A stretch of DNA of 39,397 nucleotides, taken from the NCBI GenBank assembly GCA_015493475.1, contig WGDC01000077.1, positions 1-39,397 on the forward strand, given 5' to 3'. The notes below the pieces were generated by a model. That model saw only the letters and a list, made by a program, of their open reading frames with translations, had not been told where the DNA came from and made no database searches. Below are positions 22,152-31,404 of the stretch, piece by piece. The translations under genes and the position numbers were made by a program. How positions within the stretch are numbered: the first letter of the stretch is position 1; every line of letters begins with the position of its first letter. This stretch comes from Deltaproteobacteria bacterium (GTDB lineage: Bacteria > Desulfobacterota > Dissulfuribacteria > Dissulfuribacterales > QOAL01).

Positions 22152-24082
22152 GAAGACGGATATATCTAAACATGAAGGAGCTGGGCCAGGCCCTTGGGTT
22201 GCTCCTTGAAAGATACAGGCCGGGTGATCTAGTGGGCCAGGAGGAGGTCCCGAGTAGGCAGGCGGCTGGCCGGGTAACTTCGGCCCCGGTCTTTGCGAGG
22301 ATTTCCGCGCCTGGCTTTCATTCCGCCGCCATGGACGGTTTTGCTGTGGTTGCGGAAGAGACGTTCCCCGCCAGGGATGATGCCCCGGTCTCCCTGGAGA
22401 TAGGCAGACAGGCAGTGGCCATAAATACAGGCTTCCCAATGCCGGAGGGGAAAGACGCCGTAGTCATGATAGAGCACTGCCTTGTTGACGATGGCAACCG
22501 GAATATCCTCCTTAGAACTCCGGTTTTCCCCTGGCAGAACGTCAGAAAAGTGGGTGAGGACATAATTGCCACGGAGCTTGTTTTTCCTACAAATCACTTC
22601 GTTGCCCCTTATGATATCGGCGCGCTCATTGCGAGCGGGAACGTCAGGGTAAAGGTATGGAAGCGGCCCGTGGTAAGAATAATTCCCACCGGTTCAGAGA
22701 TCGTTGAACTTGAGGAAACGGATGAAAAGGGATTGCCCGCCGGGAAGATACCTGAATCGAACTCGGCGGTTTTATCGGCCCTTGCAGAGTCATGCGGGGC
22801 CGTGGCAGTGGTCGAGCCCATAGTTGATGATATCCCGAGCGAGATAGAGAAGGCCGTAAGTTCGGCATGTGAATCAGACGCCAACGTAATCCTTGTAAAT
22901 GCCGGTTCGTCGGCAGGGTCGGCCGACTATACGGTATCCGCCGTTGAAAGACTCGGAGAGGTCCTTGTACACGGTATAACCATCATGCCTGGAAAGCCTA
23001 CGATAATCGGAATAGTTGCCGGAAAGCCCGTTATTGGCATTCCCGGCTATCCTGTTTCTGCTATAATTGCCTTCGAGCAGATAGTGGCACCCCTCATTGC
23101 GAGACTCCAGGGAAGAGACGGTTTCAGGCATCCTGAGGCACTGGCCATCTTGTCAAAATCCCTGCCGTCAAAACCAGGCATCGAGGAATTCAGGCGTGTA
23201 ATCGCGGGCAGGGTTGGCAACAGGATAGTAGCAAGCCCCATCAAGAAAGGCGCGGGTTCCATAACGACCATTACAAGGGCCAACGCCATTCTCAGGATAC
23301 CATTGGAATCCGAGGGCATTAGGGAGGGCCAGGAGGTTGAAATAGAGCTTATCAGGCCGTGGCAGAGCCTGGAAAAGACACTGATATGCATAGGGAGCCA
23401 CGATCTCTGTCTCGATATTGTCGCAGACCTTTTGAAGAGGACGTCCCCGGCGGTTGAAATGGCTTCCACCCATGTTGGAAGCCTTGGCGGCATAAATGCT
23501 GTAGCGAGTGGCCTTTGCCACCTTGCAGGCACCCATCTGCTTGACACCGGGGATGGAAGCTATAACGTGAGTTATGTGAAAAGGTATGTCAAGAGGCCAG
23601 CCGTGGTTGTGAACCTTGTTTACAGACAGCAGGGTCTCATGGTTAGTAAGGGCAATCCTAAATCCGTCCAGGGTATTGGCGATCTTGGCCGTGAGGACGT
23701 GACCTTCGTAAACCGGCAACTCGGTTCAGGGACAAGGGTGCTGCTCGATTTCGAGCTTTCCCGCATAGGGCTTGATGGTGGCAGGATCAGGGGCTACGAA
23801 AACGAGGAATATACCCATATGGCAGTGGCAGTAAGCGTCCTGTGTGGGAAGGCGGACGCAGGACTCGGCATCCTTTCTGCCGCAAGGGCACTCGGGCTTG
23901 ACTTTATTCCGGTGGTTGAAGAAAGATATGATTTGCTGATCCCGGAAGATTTTCTCGGGCAGCCCACTCTGAGTATGCTTCTTGACTGTATCAGGAGCAG
24001 GGAATTCAGTGAGCGAGTGAGGTCCCTCGGCGGTTATGACATGAAAGATACCGGGAAGATAATGTTTCGCCACGGGGGTTAA
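22148..24082 (+). CDS. MoeA fused to a periplasmic-binding-like (PBP_like) domain
   Basis: This 644-residue two-domain protein combines MoeA with a binding domain. Residues 1 to about 405 are MoeA-like (ISAPGFHSAAMDGFAV, INTGFPMPEGKDAVVMIE, RIIPTGSEIV, NAGSSAGSADYT, MPGKPTIIG, IGIPGYPVS). Residues about 410-640 are a cytosolic periplasmic-binding-type domain (ICIGSHDLCLDIVADLLKR, FVNRQLGSGTRVLLD, VLCGKADAGLGI), the LysR-substrate/PBP_like fold that in this fusion may bind molybdate, tungstate or cofactor. No signal peptide is present. ATG 22148 overlaps the moeA stop. Both MoeA parts look intact, so the two genes may be specialised for different metals or cofactor forms. Confidence 0.9.
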   Translation: MRRRIYLNMKELGQALGLLLERYRPGDLVGQEEVPSRQAAGRVTSAPVFARISAPGFHSAAMDGFAVVAEETFPARDDAPVSLEIGRQAVAINTGFPMPEGKDAVVMIEHCLVDDGNRNILLRTPVFPWQNVRKVGEDIIATELVFPTNHFVAPYDIGALIASGNVRVKVWKRPVVRIIPTGSEIVELEETDEKGLPAGKIPESNSAVLSALAESCGAVAVVEPIVDDIPSEIEKAVSSACESDANVILVNAGSSAGSADYTVSAVERLGEVLVHGITIMPGKPTIIGIVAGKPVIGIPGYPVSAIIAFEQIVAPLIARLQGRDGFRHPEALAILSKSLPSKPGIEEFRRVIAGRVGNRIVASPIKKGAGSITTITRANAILRIPLESEGIREGQEVEIELIRPWQSLEKTLICIGSHDLCLDIVADLLKRTSPAVEMASTHVGSLGGINAVASGLCHLAGTHLLDTGDGSYNVSYVKRYVKRPAVVVNLVYRQQGLMVSKGNPKSVQGIGDLGREDVTFVNRQLGSGTRVLLDFELSRIGLDGGRIRGYENEEYTHMAVAVSVLCGKADAGLGILSAARALGLDFIPVVEERYDLLIPEDFLGQPTLSMLLDCIRSREFSERVRSLGGYDMKDTGKIMFRHGG

Positions 24083-24085
24083 ACA

Positions 24086-24667
24086 TTGGGAGACAGACTG
24101 CGTCCAGGACATGAGGACGCCCTGATGATTGTAGATATGCAGGAAGATTTCATGGATGGCGGGAGTCTCGCAGTAAAAGGAGCGAGAGAGCTGATAGAGC
24201 CCATGAACCAGATCGTGACCCTTTTTGACGACAGGGGCCTGCCCGTCTTTTTTACGAAGGACTATCATCCGGCAAAACATTGTTCCTTTAAGGAGTTTGG
24301 TGGTTCCTGGCCAGCTCATTGCGTTATGGGTTCAAAGGGGGCTGGTTTCGCATGCGGGCTATTTGTGCTGGAAAGAGCGCAGGTAATACCAAAGGCCACT
24401 ACAAGGGACAGGGACGCCTATTCGGCATTCCAGGGTACGGAACTTTTGGGAGGGCTGAAAAGATTGGGGATAAGGCGGTTGTTTGTGGCGGGTGTCGCAA
24501 CTGAGTACTGTGTCCTTGAAACCGTGCTCGACGCCTTGAGAGAAGGGTTCAGCGTGTTCGTTCTTTCAGACCTCATTGCCCCGGTTGATCCGGCAACCGG
24601 GCGCGATGCCCTTAAACGGATGCGGCAAGCAGGGGCATGCACGGTTTCCTGCGGGAAACTTTACTGA
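24086..24667 (+). CDS. pncA: nicotinamidase (isochorismatase-like hydrolase)
   Basis: This 193-residue cysteine hydrolase deaminates nicotinamide to nicotinate for NAD salvage. The catalytic triad is visible as Asp17 (IVDMQEDFMDGG), Lys103 (IPKATTRD) and Cys142 (GVATEYCVLETVLDA). Metal-ligand residues Asp59, His61 and His65 (KDYHPAKHCSF) are in the nicotinamidase arrangement, which separates it from generic isochorismatases. The start is TTG 24086 with GGGGG upstream, three bases after the MoeA fusion gene. nicotinate phosphoribosyltransferase follows by 10 bases and uses its product. Confidence 0.92.
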   Translation: MGDRLRPGHEDALMIVDMQEDFMDGGSLAVKGARELIEPMNQIVTLFDDRGLPVFFTKDYHPAKHCSFKEFGGSWPAHCVMGSKGAGFACGLFVLERAQVIPKATTRDRDAYSAFQGTELLGGLKRLGIRRLFVAGVATEYCVLETVLDALREGFSVFVLSDLIAPVDPATGRDALKRMRQAGACTVSCGKLY

Positions 24668-24677
24668 GGCGGGCATC

Positions 24678-25994
24678 ATGCACTCCTCTCTTCTTGTCGA
24701 TTACTATGAGTTGTCCATGATCGAGGTCTATCTTCGGAAAGGCTTCCATGGCCCTGCCTCCTTTGAATTTTTCGTGCGGAGCCTTCCTGACAACAGGAAT
24801 TTTCTTTTGGCTGCGGGGCTTGAACAGGTACTTGATTACGTAACGGGCCTGTGTTTTTCGGATGAAGACCTTGAGTATCTCAAGGGCCTTGGTTTCAGCC
24901 CGGTTCTCCTGGATTTCTTGAATGATTTCATGTTCTCGGGAGATATATGGGCGTTACCTGAGGGCACCATATTTTTTGCCAACGAGCCTATACTGAGGGT
25001 CGAGGCCCCGTTGCCACAGGCCCAGCTTTTAGAGACGAGGCTAATCAATATCCTCCATTTGCAGACACTTATTGCGAGCAAGGCTGTTAGGGTAAAATTG
25101 TCTGCCAGGGGCCGGTCTTTGGTTGATTTCGGCTTTAGACGCAGCCACGAGACGGATGCAGGGCTGCTTGCTGCAAGGGCCTGTTACGTGGCGGGTTTTG
25201 ATGCCACAGCCACCGTGGAGGCCGGGAGGGCCTTTGGCGTACCGGTTACGGGGACCATGGCCCATTCCTATGTCCTCTCCCACGAATCAGAGGAGCAGGC
25301 ATTCAGGAATTTTGTGGATGTCCACGGGGATAAAAGTATCCTTCTGATAGATAGTTTTGATACCATCAAGGGTGCGCGGCTTGCGGCGAGACTTTACCAG
25401 GAATACAAGAGAAGGGGGGTCAGGTTCAGGGGGGTGCGCATAGATAGCGGCGATCTTCTCGTGTTTTCAAGGAGGGTAAAAAATATATTTGAAAGGTCCG
25501 GTTGCCCGGAACTCGCCATTTTTGTTTCCGGGGGGCTCGATGAGTTTGAAATTGACCGGCTTTTGAGGCATGGGGCACCCATTGACGGATTTGGCATAGG
25601 AACCATCGTGGACACCTCGGCAGACGCGCCTTACCTTGATTGTGCCTACAAAATGGTGGAATACTCGGGCAGGGGTCTTATGAAGTTTTCAATCGGTAAG
25701 GCTACCCTGCCGTTCAGGAAACAGGTTTTCAGGTCCTTAGGAAAGGATGGCGGGTTCGAAGGTGACATCCTGTGCACTGCCGACGAAAATCGCGGGGCGC
25801 GTCGGCCCCTTCTTGAGAAGGTGGTGGAAAGTGGCCGTATATTGAAAAGGCCACGTCTTGAGGATATAAGGACAAGGGTTGCAAGGGGCATCGGGAAGAT
25901 GCCGGAAGAATTTCTGGATATCCATAATAAGGCTGATTACGAACCCATTATAAGCGAAAGGTTGAGGCGCTGCCTTCCTGAAGAGCCCGGATAG
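24678..25994 (+). CDS. pncB: nicotinate phosphoribosyltransferase
   Basis: PncB converts nicotinate and PRPP to nicotinate mononucleotide, the second step of the Preiss-Handler salvage route. The 438-residue protein begins LLVDYYELSMIEVYLRKG (the DxYxLxM family start). It shows VDFGFRRSHETDAG, VTGTMAHSYVLSHESE, which carries the His that is autophosphorylated in the family, and GVRIDSGDL and FVSGGLDEFEI in the PRPP-binding barrel. ATG 24678 was chosen because the family starts here; the frame opens at 24576 inside pncA. pncA and pncB form a salvage pair. The gene is followed by an 89-base gap before a convergent gene; I see no strong terminator there. Confidence 0.93.
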   Translation: MHSSLLVDYYELSMIEVYLRKGFHGPASFEFFVRSLPDNRNFLLAAGLEQVLDYVTGLCFSDEDLEYLKGLGFSPVLLDFLNDFMFSGDIWALPEGTIFFANEPILRVEAPLPQAQLLETRLINILHLQTLIASKAVRVKLSARGRSLVDFGFRRSHETDAGLLAARACYVAGFDATATVEAGRAFGVPVTGTMAHSYVLSHESEEQAFRNFVDVHGDKSILLIDSFDTIKGARLAARLYQEYKRRGVRFRGVRIDSGDLLVFSRRVKNIFERSGCPELAIFVSGGLDEFEIDRLLRHGAPIDGFGIGTIVDTSADAPYLDCAYKMVEYSGRGLMKFSIGKATLPFRKQVFRSLGKDGGFEGDILCTADENRGARRPLLEKVVESGRILKRPRLEDIRTRVARGIGKMPEEFLDIHNKADYEPIISERLRRCLPEEPG

Positions 25995-26083
25995 ACGGTA
26001 GATGATGGGCAAACTTGCCGGCCGGATAGTTTATTTGCAGACTGCCACGCTTAAAAGAATGGTGGTTTTCAGGCCTAATTAAG

Positions 26084-27244
26084 TTATTTTTCAATCTCGA
26101 GCAGGTTGGTGCACCACCTCCTGACCGCGGATTTATTAATTTCAATGCCGAGGCCCGGACCCGTGGGGATCAGGGTCCTGCCGAGAGGGCCGAATTCCAA
26201 GGGGGTTTCAACGATATCCTCTTTTAGTAGGAACCTCGAATAGCAGCCCTCAACGAATCTGAATGGCCCGCAAATGGCCGCAAGATGCCGACCTGCGGCT
26301 GACAGTATGGATGTTTCTCCAACATGGCACCCGAGCTGGCAGAAAAGCCCGGCTTTTTTTGCCGAATCCACAAGGCCCTTGCTCTTTAACAGCCCTCCAC
26401 ATTTTGACAGGCGTACATTTAGGCCGCTGCAGCTTTGAGAGTCGAGTATCTTTTGAAGGTCTCTTTCGGTGCAAAAGGATTCATCTGCCATTACCGGTAT
26501 CCCGGTTTTCTTGTCCACCTCCCTGAGTCCTGCAAGGTCATCCTTGTCCACCGGCTGTTCGAAACAGGAGATGTGTAATCCCGCCTCTTCAAGTCTTTCG
26601 ACCAGGGTTATAGCTTGAGCGGCAGAAAATGCCCCGTTTGCATCTATTCTGATATCGGCATCTGATCCGATTGTTTCCCTGATTTCCCTGGTAACCTCAA
26701 TGGTCTGCTCCATGCCAAGGGCCTTTGTCTTGATTTGTTTTATGCTGTAACCGTGTGTGAGCCTTAGAATCGCTTTCCTTTGCTCCTCTGACAGCACCGG
26801 TAAAATTGAGGAATAGAAAAGTTCGTCCACGGCCGGCCTTTCCCTGAAAAGCTTCCATAACGGGATGGAGAGTTTCTTTGTAAAGAGGTCCATCAGGGCA
26901 AGCTCGAAGGCACAAAGAGAGGATGGATTGGTGCTCGAGATGGAGCTTTCGCACAGGTTCTCTAAAAAGTGTAGAAAGTTGCCTTCATTGTCGAATTCCC
27001 GGCCCAAGGCCTCCTTTGCTATCAGTGAGAGCGCAGAAGCTGTTGCATCAATGCCTTCTCCCGTGACGTATGCCCTTGGCGTTCCCTCGCCGAAGCCCTT
27101 TTTCCCTTCATGGTCAGCGATTTCTACCAGGAATCCCTGGCTTTTTACCCTTTTGGCAAGGTTATGAGTAACTTGGACTGAGAACGGGATCCTTATCCGG
27201 AAGATTCGTATCCTTTCTATTTTCAGCTTCTGCTTCAATGGCAT
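26084..27244 (-). CDS. enolase-superfamily enzyme (dipeptide epimerase / o-succinylbenzoate synthase-like)
   Basis: This muconate-lactonising subgroup enzyme of the enolase superfamily has 386 residues. The catalytic set is complete: Lys172 and Lys174 (IKTKALG, KxK), metal ligands Asp201 (RIDANGAF), Glu229 (CFEQPV) and Asp254 (MADESFC), and Lys281 (VRLSKCGG). This set is shared by L-Ala-D/L-Glu (dipeptide) epimerases and o-succinylbenzoate synthases, which cannot be told apart here; no menaquinone or murein-recycling gene is adjacent. ATG 27244 gives the normal N-terminus, but GGAG sits only two bases from it and seven bases from the in-frame TTG at 27238, which may be the true start. The 5' end overlaps the acyltransferase gene by about 80 bases. 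Confidence 0.82.
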   Translation of the reverse strand: MPLKQKLKIERIRIFRIRIPFSVQVTHNLAKRVKSQGFLVEIADHEGKKGFGEGTPRAYVTGEGIDATASALSLIAKEALGREFDNEGNFLHFLENLCESSISSTNPSSLCAFELALMDLFTKKLSIPLWKLFRERPAVDELFYSSILPVLSEEQRKAILRLTHGYSIKQIKTKALGMEQTIEVTREIRETIGSDADIRIDANGAFSAAQAITLVERLEEAGLHISCFEQPVDKDDLAGLREVDKKTGIPVMADESFCTERDLQKILDSQSCSGLNVRLSKCGGLLKSKGLVDSAKKAGLFCQLGCHVGETSILSAAGRHLAAICGPFRFVEGCYSRFLLKEDIVETPLEFGPLGRTLIPTGPGLGIEINKSAVRRWCTNLLEIEK

Positions 27245-28145
27245 TCTCCAAAAGGAATTTTGCAGCACCCTTGATTTGATACCATTGAAATGGAGAATTG
27301 AAAATATATTCTTCAAGTTTCTTCCATGCAGCAGCAGCCACTGATCTTTCACAGCCGCCGTCAGCTATGAATTCTATCACCATATTTATTTTGCCGCTTT
27401 CGCGTTTCATAAGGGTCAGAAAGGTGGGGACCCTGGCCTTTTTGAAAAAGAGGTCAAGGGTTCGGTCCTGGGGCAGGATCATACCGAAGACAGAGACCCG
27501 CTGGGACCTGTGAAAGCGCCACTCGGAAAATTCATCGCATTCGGTTATGAGAAAGCGTCCCCCCTTTATAGCCTTTACAGCTTTGAATGCAACGCCGGGT
27601 TCGCTGGCGTCTATTAACTGAACACCAAATTCCGCAGCCTTCTCGCAAAGGGCCTTCTTGAGGGCGTTTGTTTTGAACTTGCATATCATGGACACCTTGT
27701 ATCCGTTCATGGCCAGGGAAAGCGGCAGGTATTCAACAGCGCCAAAGTGTCCTGTTACGAGCAGCGCTCCCCTGCCCTCGCTGTGCAGTCTGTCAAGCAT
27801 GTGCTTGTTGGTTATGACAAGTCTGTTCTCAAGGTAGTTCTGTAGTTCATCAAGCTGTTTGTAGGCCATGACCAGTTTTTCAAAGTAGTGCTCGAATACG
27901 CCGAAAAGTGCTCTAAGAAGGTTGAATAGAAAGGGGGCTTGTCTCGGCTCTCGTCTGTAAATGAATGAAAGGCAGGTGGCTATGCCAATGATCATCTTGA
28001 GCCGGATCATGACGTAAATAATCCCCCAGAAGTACATGTACAGCCGCAGGAGGGGAACAGGCAGGTTGTGGGCAAGGCATACGTTGAAAGGTAACTGAAA
28101 AAATTGACTGATACCAATATTAAGGGAAATGACAGGACATCTCAT
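27162..28145 (-). CDS. LpxL/HtrB-like lysophospholipid or lipid A acyltransferase
   Basis: This 327-residue membrane-associated acyltransferase has hydrophobic N-terminal segments (about 30-60) and then the HX4E catalytic motif at His133 to Glu138 (VTGHFGAVEYLPL), as in LpxL/LpxM-type lipid A secondary acyltransferases. Family resemblance continues with the following substrate-handling region (GRFLITECDE). It is more divergent than a housekeeping LpxL, so acylation of another glycolipid or ornithine-type lipid is possible. ATG 28145 is taken as the start. It is the first gene of a minus-strand pair with the enolase-superfamily gene, and a sigma-54-like element lies about 105 bases upstream. 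Confidence 0.75.
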   Translation of the reverse strand: MRCPVISLNIGISQFFQLPFNVCLAHNLPVPLLRLYMYFWGIIYVMIRLKMIIGIATCLSFIYRREPRQAPFLFNLLRALFGVFEHYFEKLVMAYKQLDELQNYLENRLVITNKHMLDRLHSEGRGALLVTGHFGAVEYLPLSLAMNGYKVSMICKFKTNALKKALCEKAAEFGVQLIDASEPGVAFKAVKAIKGGRFLITECDEFSEWRFHRSQRVSVFGMILPQDRTLDLFFKKARVPTFLTLMKRESGKINMVIEFIADGGCERSVAAAAWKKLEEYIFNSPFQWYQIKGAAKFLLENAIEAEAENRKDTNLPDKDPVLSPSYS

Positions 28146-28247
28146 GGTTTCCTCCTCTTCTCCAAAGTTTGAGCGTGCCTGTTATGGGAATTTTTTTAGG
28201 GATTATTCTGATACTCAGATCATTTTTCCATCTCCTGTCATTAAATA

Positions 28248-28265
28248 TTGCACGGAAAGTGCCAC
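28248..28265 (-). promoter_or_regulatory. sigma-54-like -24/-12 element upstream of the acyltransferase gene
   Basis: Read on the minus strand the site is GTGGCACTTTCCGTGCAA. GG and GC are separated by exactly ten bases, and TGGCAC matches the -24 consensus; the -12 part is GTGCA rather than TTGCA. Transcription would start near 28238, about 93 bases before the start codon at 28145. The core is also an inverted repeat (GCAC/GTGC), so it could instead be a protein-binding site. Confidence 0.35.
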
Positions 28266-28268
28266 AAT

Positions 28269-28297
28269 TTGGAATTCAGGCGAATCTATTCTATAAT
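28269..28297 (+). promoter_or_regulatory. candidate sigma-70-type promoter of the hybrid kinase gene
   Basis: TTGGAA at 28269-28274 and a perfect TATAAT at 28292-28297 are separated by 17 bases. The -10 lies in a small palindrome (TTCTATAATAGAA), and a second TATAAT follows at 28312-28317. The start codon at 28408 is about 105 bases downstream of the predicted start point. Confidence 0.5.
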
Positions 28298-28407
28298 AGA
28301 ATCATTTCTATTATAATTGTTTGCTTTTCAAGACGGAAGACATTTTTTATCTTATTTTTGTCATTCTAAAATATATATAGCTTTTGTAAGAAAAGGCATA
28401 AAAAAGA

Positions 28408-31194
28408 ATGAAAAAAACGAATAGCTGCTTGAACTCACTGGCAGTTATAAAATACATAGCAAAAGTTGCTCCTGATCATCTTGACGAACTCTTTGAAGGT
28501 ATAGATCAGGAACTCGCTTGGGTGGAGAATAAAAGGGAATTTTTGAGCGATCCCAACAACTGGGTGTCATCATCCGTCATGTTGAGATTGTATGAAAATG
28601 CGAAAAAGATATTAAAAGATAAAAAAATTGCCTACCGAATAGGGTACAGCTCTGTCATAGAAAGGCGTTTTGGCTACGTACAGAAAATTCTCATTTACGC
28701 CTTTGGAAAACCGAGCAAGATACTGGCGGATGCCCAAAGAATCAACGACAAGTTCAACAAGACAAAGACCATTCACCTTGTAAACATAGAGCGCAACCGC
28801 GCTGTCCTGCGGCTACATTGGCACAGAGATTTGCCATTATCCCGCGATTTTTGCCTGTTCAACCAGGGGATATATTCTGCTATTCCAACCGTCTGGGGAG
28901 GAAAATCGTGCCAGGTCACGGAAGAACGGTGTTACTTCAAGGGGGATCCTTACTGTGAATACCATATTTCCTGGGTTGCGCAGAACAGGCTTAAAGACAG
29001 GATCTTCCAAATAGTAGCTCCTTGGCGCATAGCCAATGAATCCATAAGGGAACTTGAGCGAGACAAGGAAATACTACAAAAAAAATATGACAAGATACAG
29101 GCCCTGAACAAGGAACTTGAGACAAAGATAGGGCAGCTTTCCGCCCTGTATGAGACAAGTACCGCGATACTGTCCACCCTCAAGCTTCCGGAGCTGCTTG
29201 ACAAGGTTTTGAACAGGATGATGACGATAGCCAGGCTCGACAGGGCCGGTGTCTTTTTGCTGGATAAGGATGGAAACAGGCTGAACCTTATTCATGCCAC
29301 AGGCGTGGACAAGGCTACGCTTAAAAGACTCAAGAGTTACCACGTGCCAGTGGACAAGAAAAACAACATTATTGCCAGGGCGGCTCGATCCAAGAAGCCC
29401 ATTCTCGTTGAGGATGTAAACAGTATTTCACTTAATCGTCAGAACCCGCTGCTTGCCGCCTTCAAGCCGAAGGCCTTTGTAATCGTGCCATTAACCGTTA
29501 GAGACGCAGTGGTTGGAATAATGGTTGGAGACAACGCCTCGGACCGGAATTTCATAAAGGAGATAGACAGGGATTTCCTGACGAGTTTCGCCAACCACAT
29601 AGCAGTGGCCATAGAGAACGCCAATCTTTACAAACAGGTGGAGACCTCGGAGAAAAAGTATCGCCAGATTGTAGAAAACATAAACGAGGGCATTATCCTG
29701 ATGAACGAAGGTGGCTCCATACTCTTCTCCAATAAGAGGATGAACGAAATGGCCGGGAGAGACGATCTCAGCGGTATCAACATTTACGATATGGTGACAG
29801 GGGAGGAGGACAGGAAAAAGCTTGTGGGGCTGATGATGCTCAACTATGACGGGAAGCAGGCCAAGGAGGAGGTAATGTTGAAACCCTTTGACAGGCCTGA
29901 TCCGGTCCCAGTGCTTATGAGCAGCGTGCCAATTGCTGGAGATGAAGACCAGTCCGCACAGGGAAGTCTTGCGCTCTTTACAGATCTCAGCCAACAAAAG
30001 GAGCTTGAGAGAAAGCTTTTGCAGGCCCAGAAGCTCGAGTCCATAGGCACCATGGCCGGTGGCATCGCGCATGACTTTAACAACATCCTTACCGGTATTC
30101 TGGGTTTCACTACCTTGATGAAGGAAAAGACCAGGGACAATCCTGAACTCTCCCGTTTTACTGACATAATCGAAAGATCCAGTCTCAGGGCAGCGGATCT
30201 TGTCAAGAAGATGCTTGTTTTCAGCAGGGATACAACCCCGAAGGATCATGCAGTATGCCGGCCGACAGATGTTATGGAGGAAACCTTATCCCTGGTTGAG
30301 AGTTCCTTTCCAAAGAACATCGCCATAGAGGTATCCCTGCCAAAGGAGTGCCCATCCGTGGTCTGTAGCCACAGCCAGTTACAACAGATAATCATGAATT
30401 TATGCATTAATGCACGAGACGCCATGCCTGGTGGGGGAACAATCGACATAAACATAGAGCCGCTTTCAGTAAACGGCCTCTCCTTCGTTATGAGAAAGAG
30501 GTTAAGAGGAAAAGAGTTCTTGAGATTATCGGTATCGGATACCGGCAGCGGGATACCGCCTGAAGTCCTGGATCGGATATTCGACCCTTTCTTTACTACC
30601 AAGGAAGTTGGCAAGGGTTCGGGGCTTGGCCTTGCAATGGTATACGGAATCATTGAGGGGGTTGGAGGCGCCATAGACGTGAAAACCAGGATTGGTCTAG
30701 GAACGACCTTTGACCTTTATTTCCCCGTCGCTGACGAAAGCGCTCCAAACCAAGGGGCAGGCGGTGAGAGCGTGCCTTTAAGGGGCGGCGAAACCGTTTT
30801 GATAGTTGACGACGAGGAGATGCTCAGGGTCCTTGCCTCCGAAATACTTAAACCTTATGGGTACAGGCTCCTGACGGCGAAGGACGGAAGGGAGGCGGTA
30901 TCCATTTACAAGTCGATGTTCCCCAATATCGATATCGTAGTCATGGATGTGCTTATGCCTGAAATGGATGGTTTCCAGGCTGCGAGGGAGATCAGAAAGT
31001 TTGATCCTTCTGTCAAGATACTCTTTTGCAGCGGTTATACCTCCATGTCAGAGATATCAGATTCTGATTTTGCATGGGGGCAAGATCATTTGTCAGAACT
31101 GATAAAAAAGCCCTTTAATTCCACTGAACTGGCCCTCCATGTTAGGAAGATGCTTGGGGCTGACAAGGCGGCAGGGTCTTCTGCCCCAGTTTAA
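28408..31194 (+). CDS. soluble hybrid sensor histidine kinase (V4R-GAF-PAS-HisKA-HATPase-REC)
   Basis: This 928-residue sensory kinase has no transmembrane segment. Residues about 1-195 end in a V4R-like pattern (GKSCQVTEERCYFKGDPYCEY, Cys168/175/183), a fold known to bind small molecules. Residues 210-245 are a coiled coil, about 250-405 a GAF domain, and about 412-530 a PAS domain. The kinase core has His555 (GGIAHDFNN), the N-box (MNLCINARDAM), G boxes (SDTGSGIPP, GKGSGLGLAMVYGI), and a C-terminal receiver (about 795-915) with Asp801/802, phospho-acceptor Asp847 and Lys901. The HDFNN H-box is typical of hybrid kinases signalling through a phosphorelay. No separate output regulator is adjacent, so the partner is elsewhere. 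The ribosome binding site before ATG 28408 is weak. Confidence 0.9.
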   Translation: MKKTNSCLNSLAVIKYIAKVAPDHLDELFEGIDQELAWVENKREFLSDPNNWVSSSVMLRLYENAKKILKDKKIAYRIGYSSVIERRFGYVQKILIYAFGKPSKILADAQRINDKFNKTKTIHLVNIERNRAVLRLHWHRDLPLSRDFCLFNQGIYSAIPTVWGGKSCQVTEERCYFKGDPYCEYHISWVAQNRLKDRIFQIVAPWRIANESIRELERDKEILQKKYDKIQALNKELETKIGQLSALYETSTAILSTLKLPELLDKVLNRMMTIARLDRAGVFLLDKDGNRLNLIHATGVDKATLKRLKSYHVPVDKKNNIIARAARSKKPILVEDVNSISLNRQNPLLAAFKPKAFVIVPLTVRDAVVGIMVGDNASDRNFIKEIDRDFLTSFANHIAVAIENANLYKQVETSEKKYRQIVENINEGIILMNEGGSILFSNKRMNEMAGRDDLSGINIYDMVTGEEDRKKLVGLMMLNYDGKQAKEEVMLKPFDRPDPVPVLMSSVPIAGDEDQSAQGSLALFTDLSQQKELERKLLQAQKLESIGTMAGGIAHDFNNILTGILGFTTLMKEKTRDNPELSRFTDIIERSSLRAADLVKKMLVFSRDTTPKDHAVCRPTDVMEETLSLVESSFPKNIAIEVSLPKECPSVVCSHSQLQQIIMNLCINARDAMPGGGTIDINIEPLSVNGLSFVMRKRLRGKEFLRLSVSDTGSGIPPEVLDRIFDPFFTTKEVGKGSGLGLAMVYGIIEGVGGAIDVKTRIGLGTTFDLYFPVADESAPNQGAGGESVPLRGGETVLIVDDEEMLRVLASEILKPYGYRLLTAKDGREAVSIYKSMFPNIDIVVMDVLMPEMDGFQAAREIRKFDPSVKILFCSGYTSMSEISDSDFAWGQDHLSELIKKPFNSTELALHVRKMLGADKAAGSSAPV

Positions 31195-31404
31195 AAAATA
31201 AAAAGTCCGGACCAGGTTTGTTCCAGCGCTAATTTATGTTAATATTTGGTATGGGAACTATTTCGTTCGGTCAATTTTGTTCGGTTATTTCCGGGAGAAA
31301 AATTTTTTTAAAATAAAATAAATTTTCCATTGAACCTTTTGCGTCTTGAGAAGCACCAAAACGTAAAAGACGTTGAAGCAGTCTGACAAACAAAGGAGGT
31401 TTCC

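Noticed and set aside
21675-22439. A 254-residue open frame on the minus strand across the two moeA genes
   Set aside because: It is antisense to two clearly coding MoeA genes and its residues show no domain pattern; it is a shadow of their codon bias.
28169-28369. A 66-residue hydrophobic ORF on the plus strand before the hybrid kinase
   Set aside because: It lies in A/T-rich intergenic DNA containing promoter-like elements for both flanking genes. Its composition follows from the A/T content and no ribosome binding site is evident.
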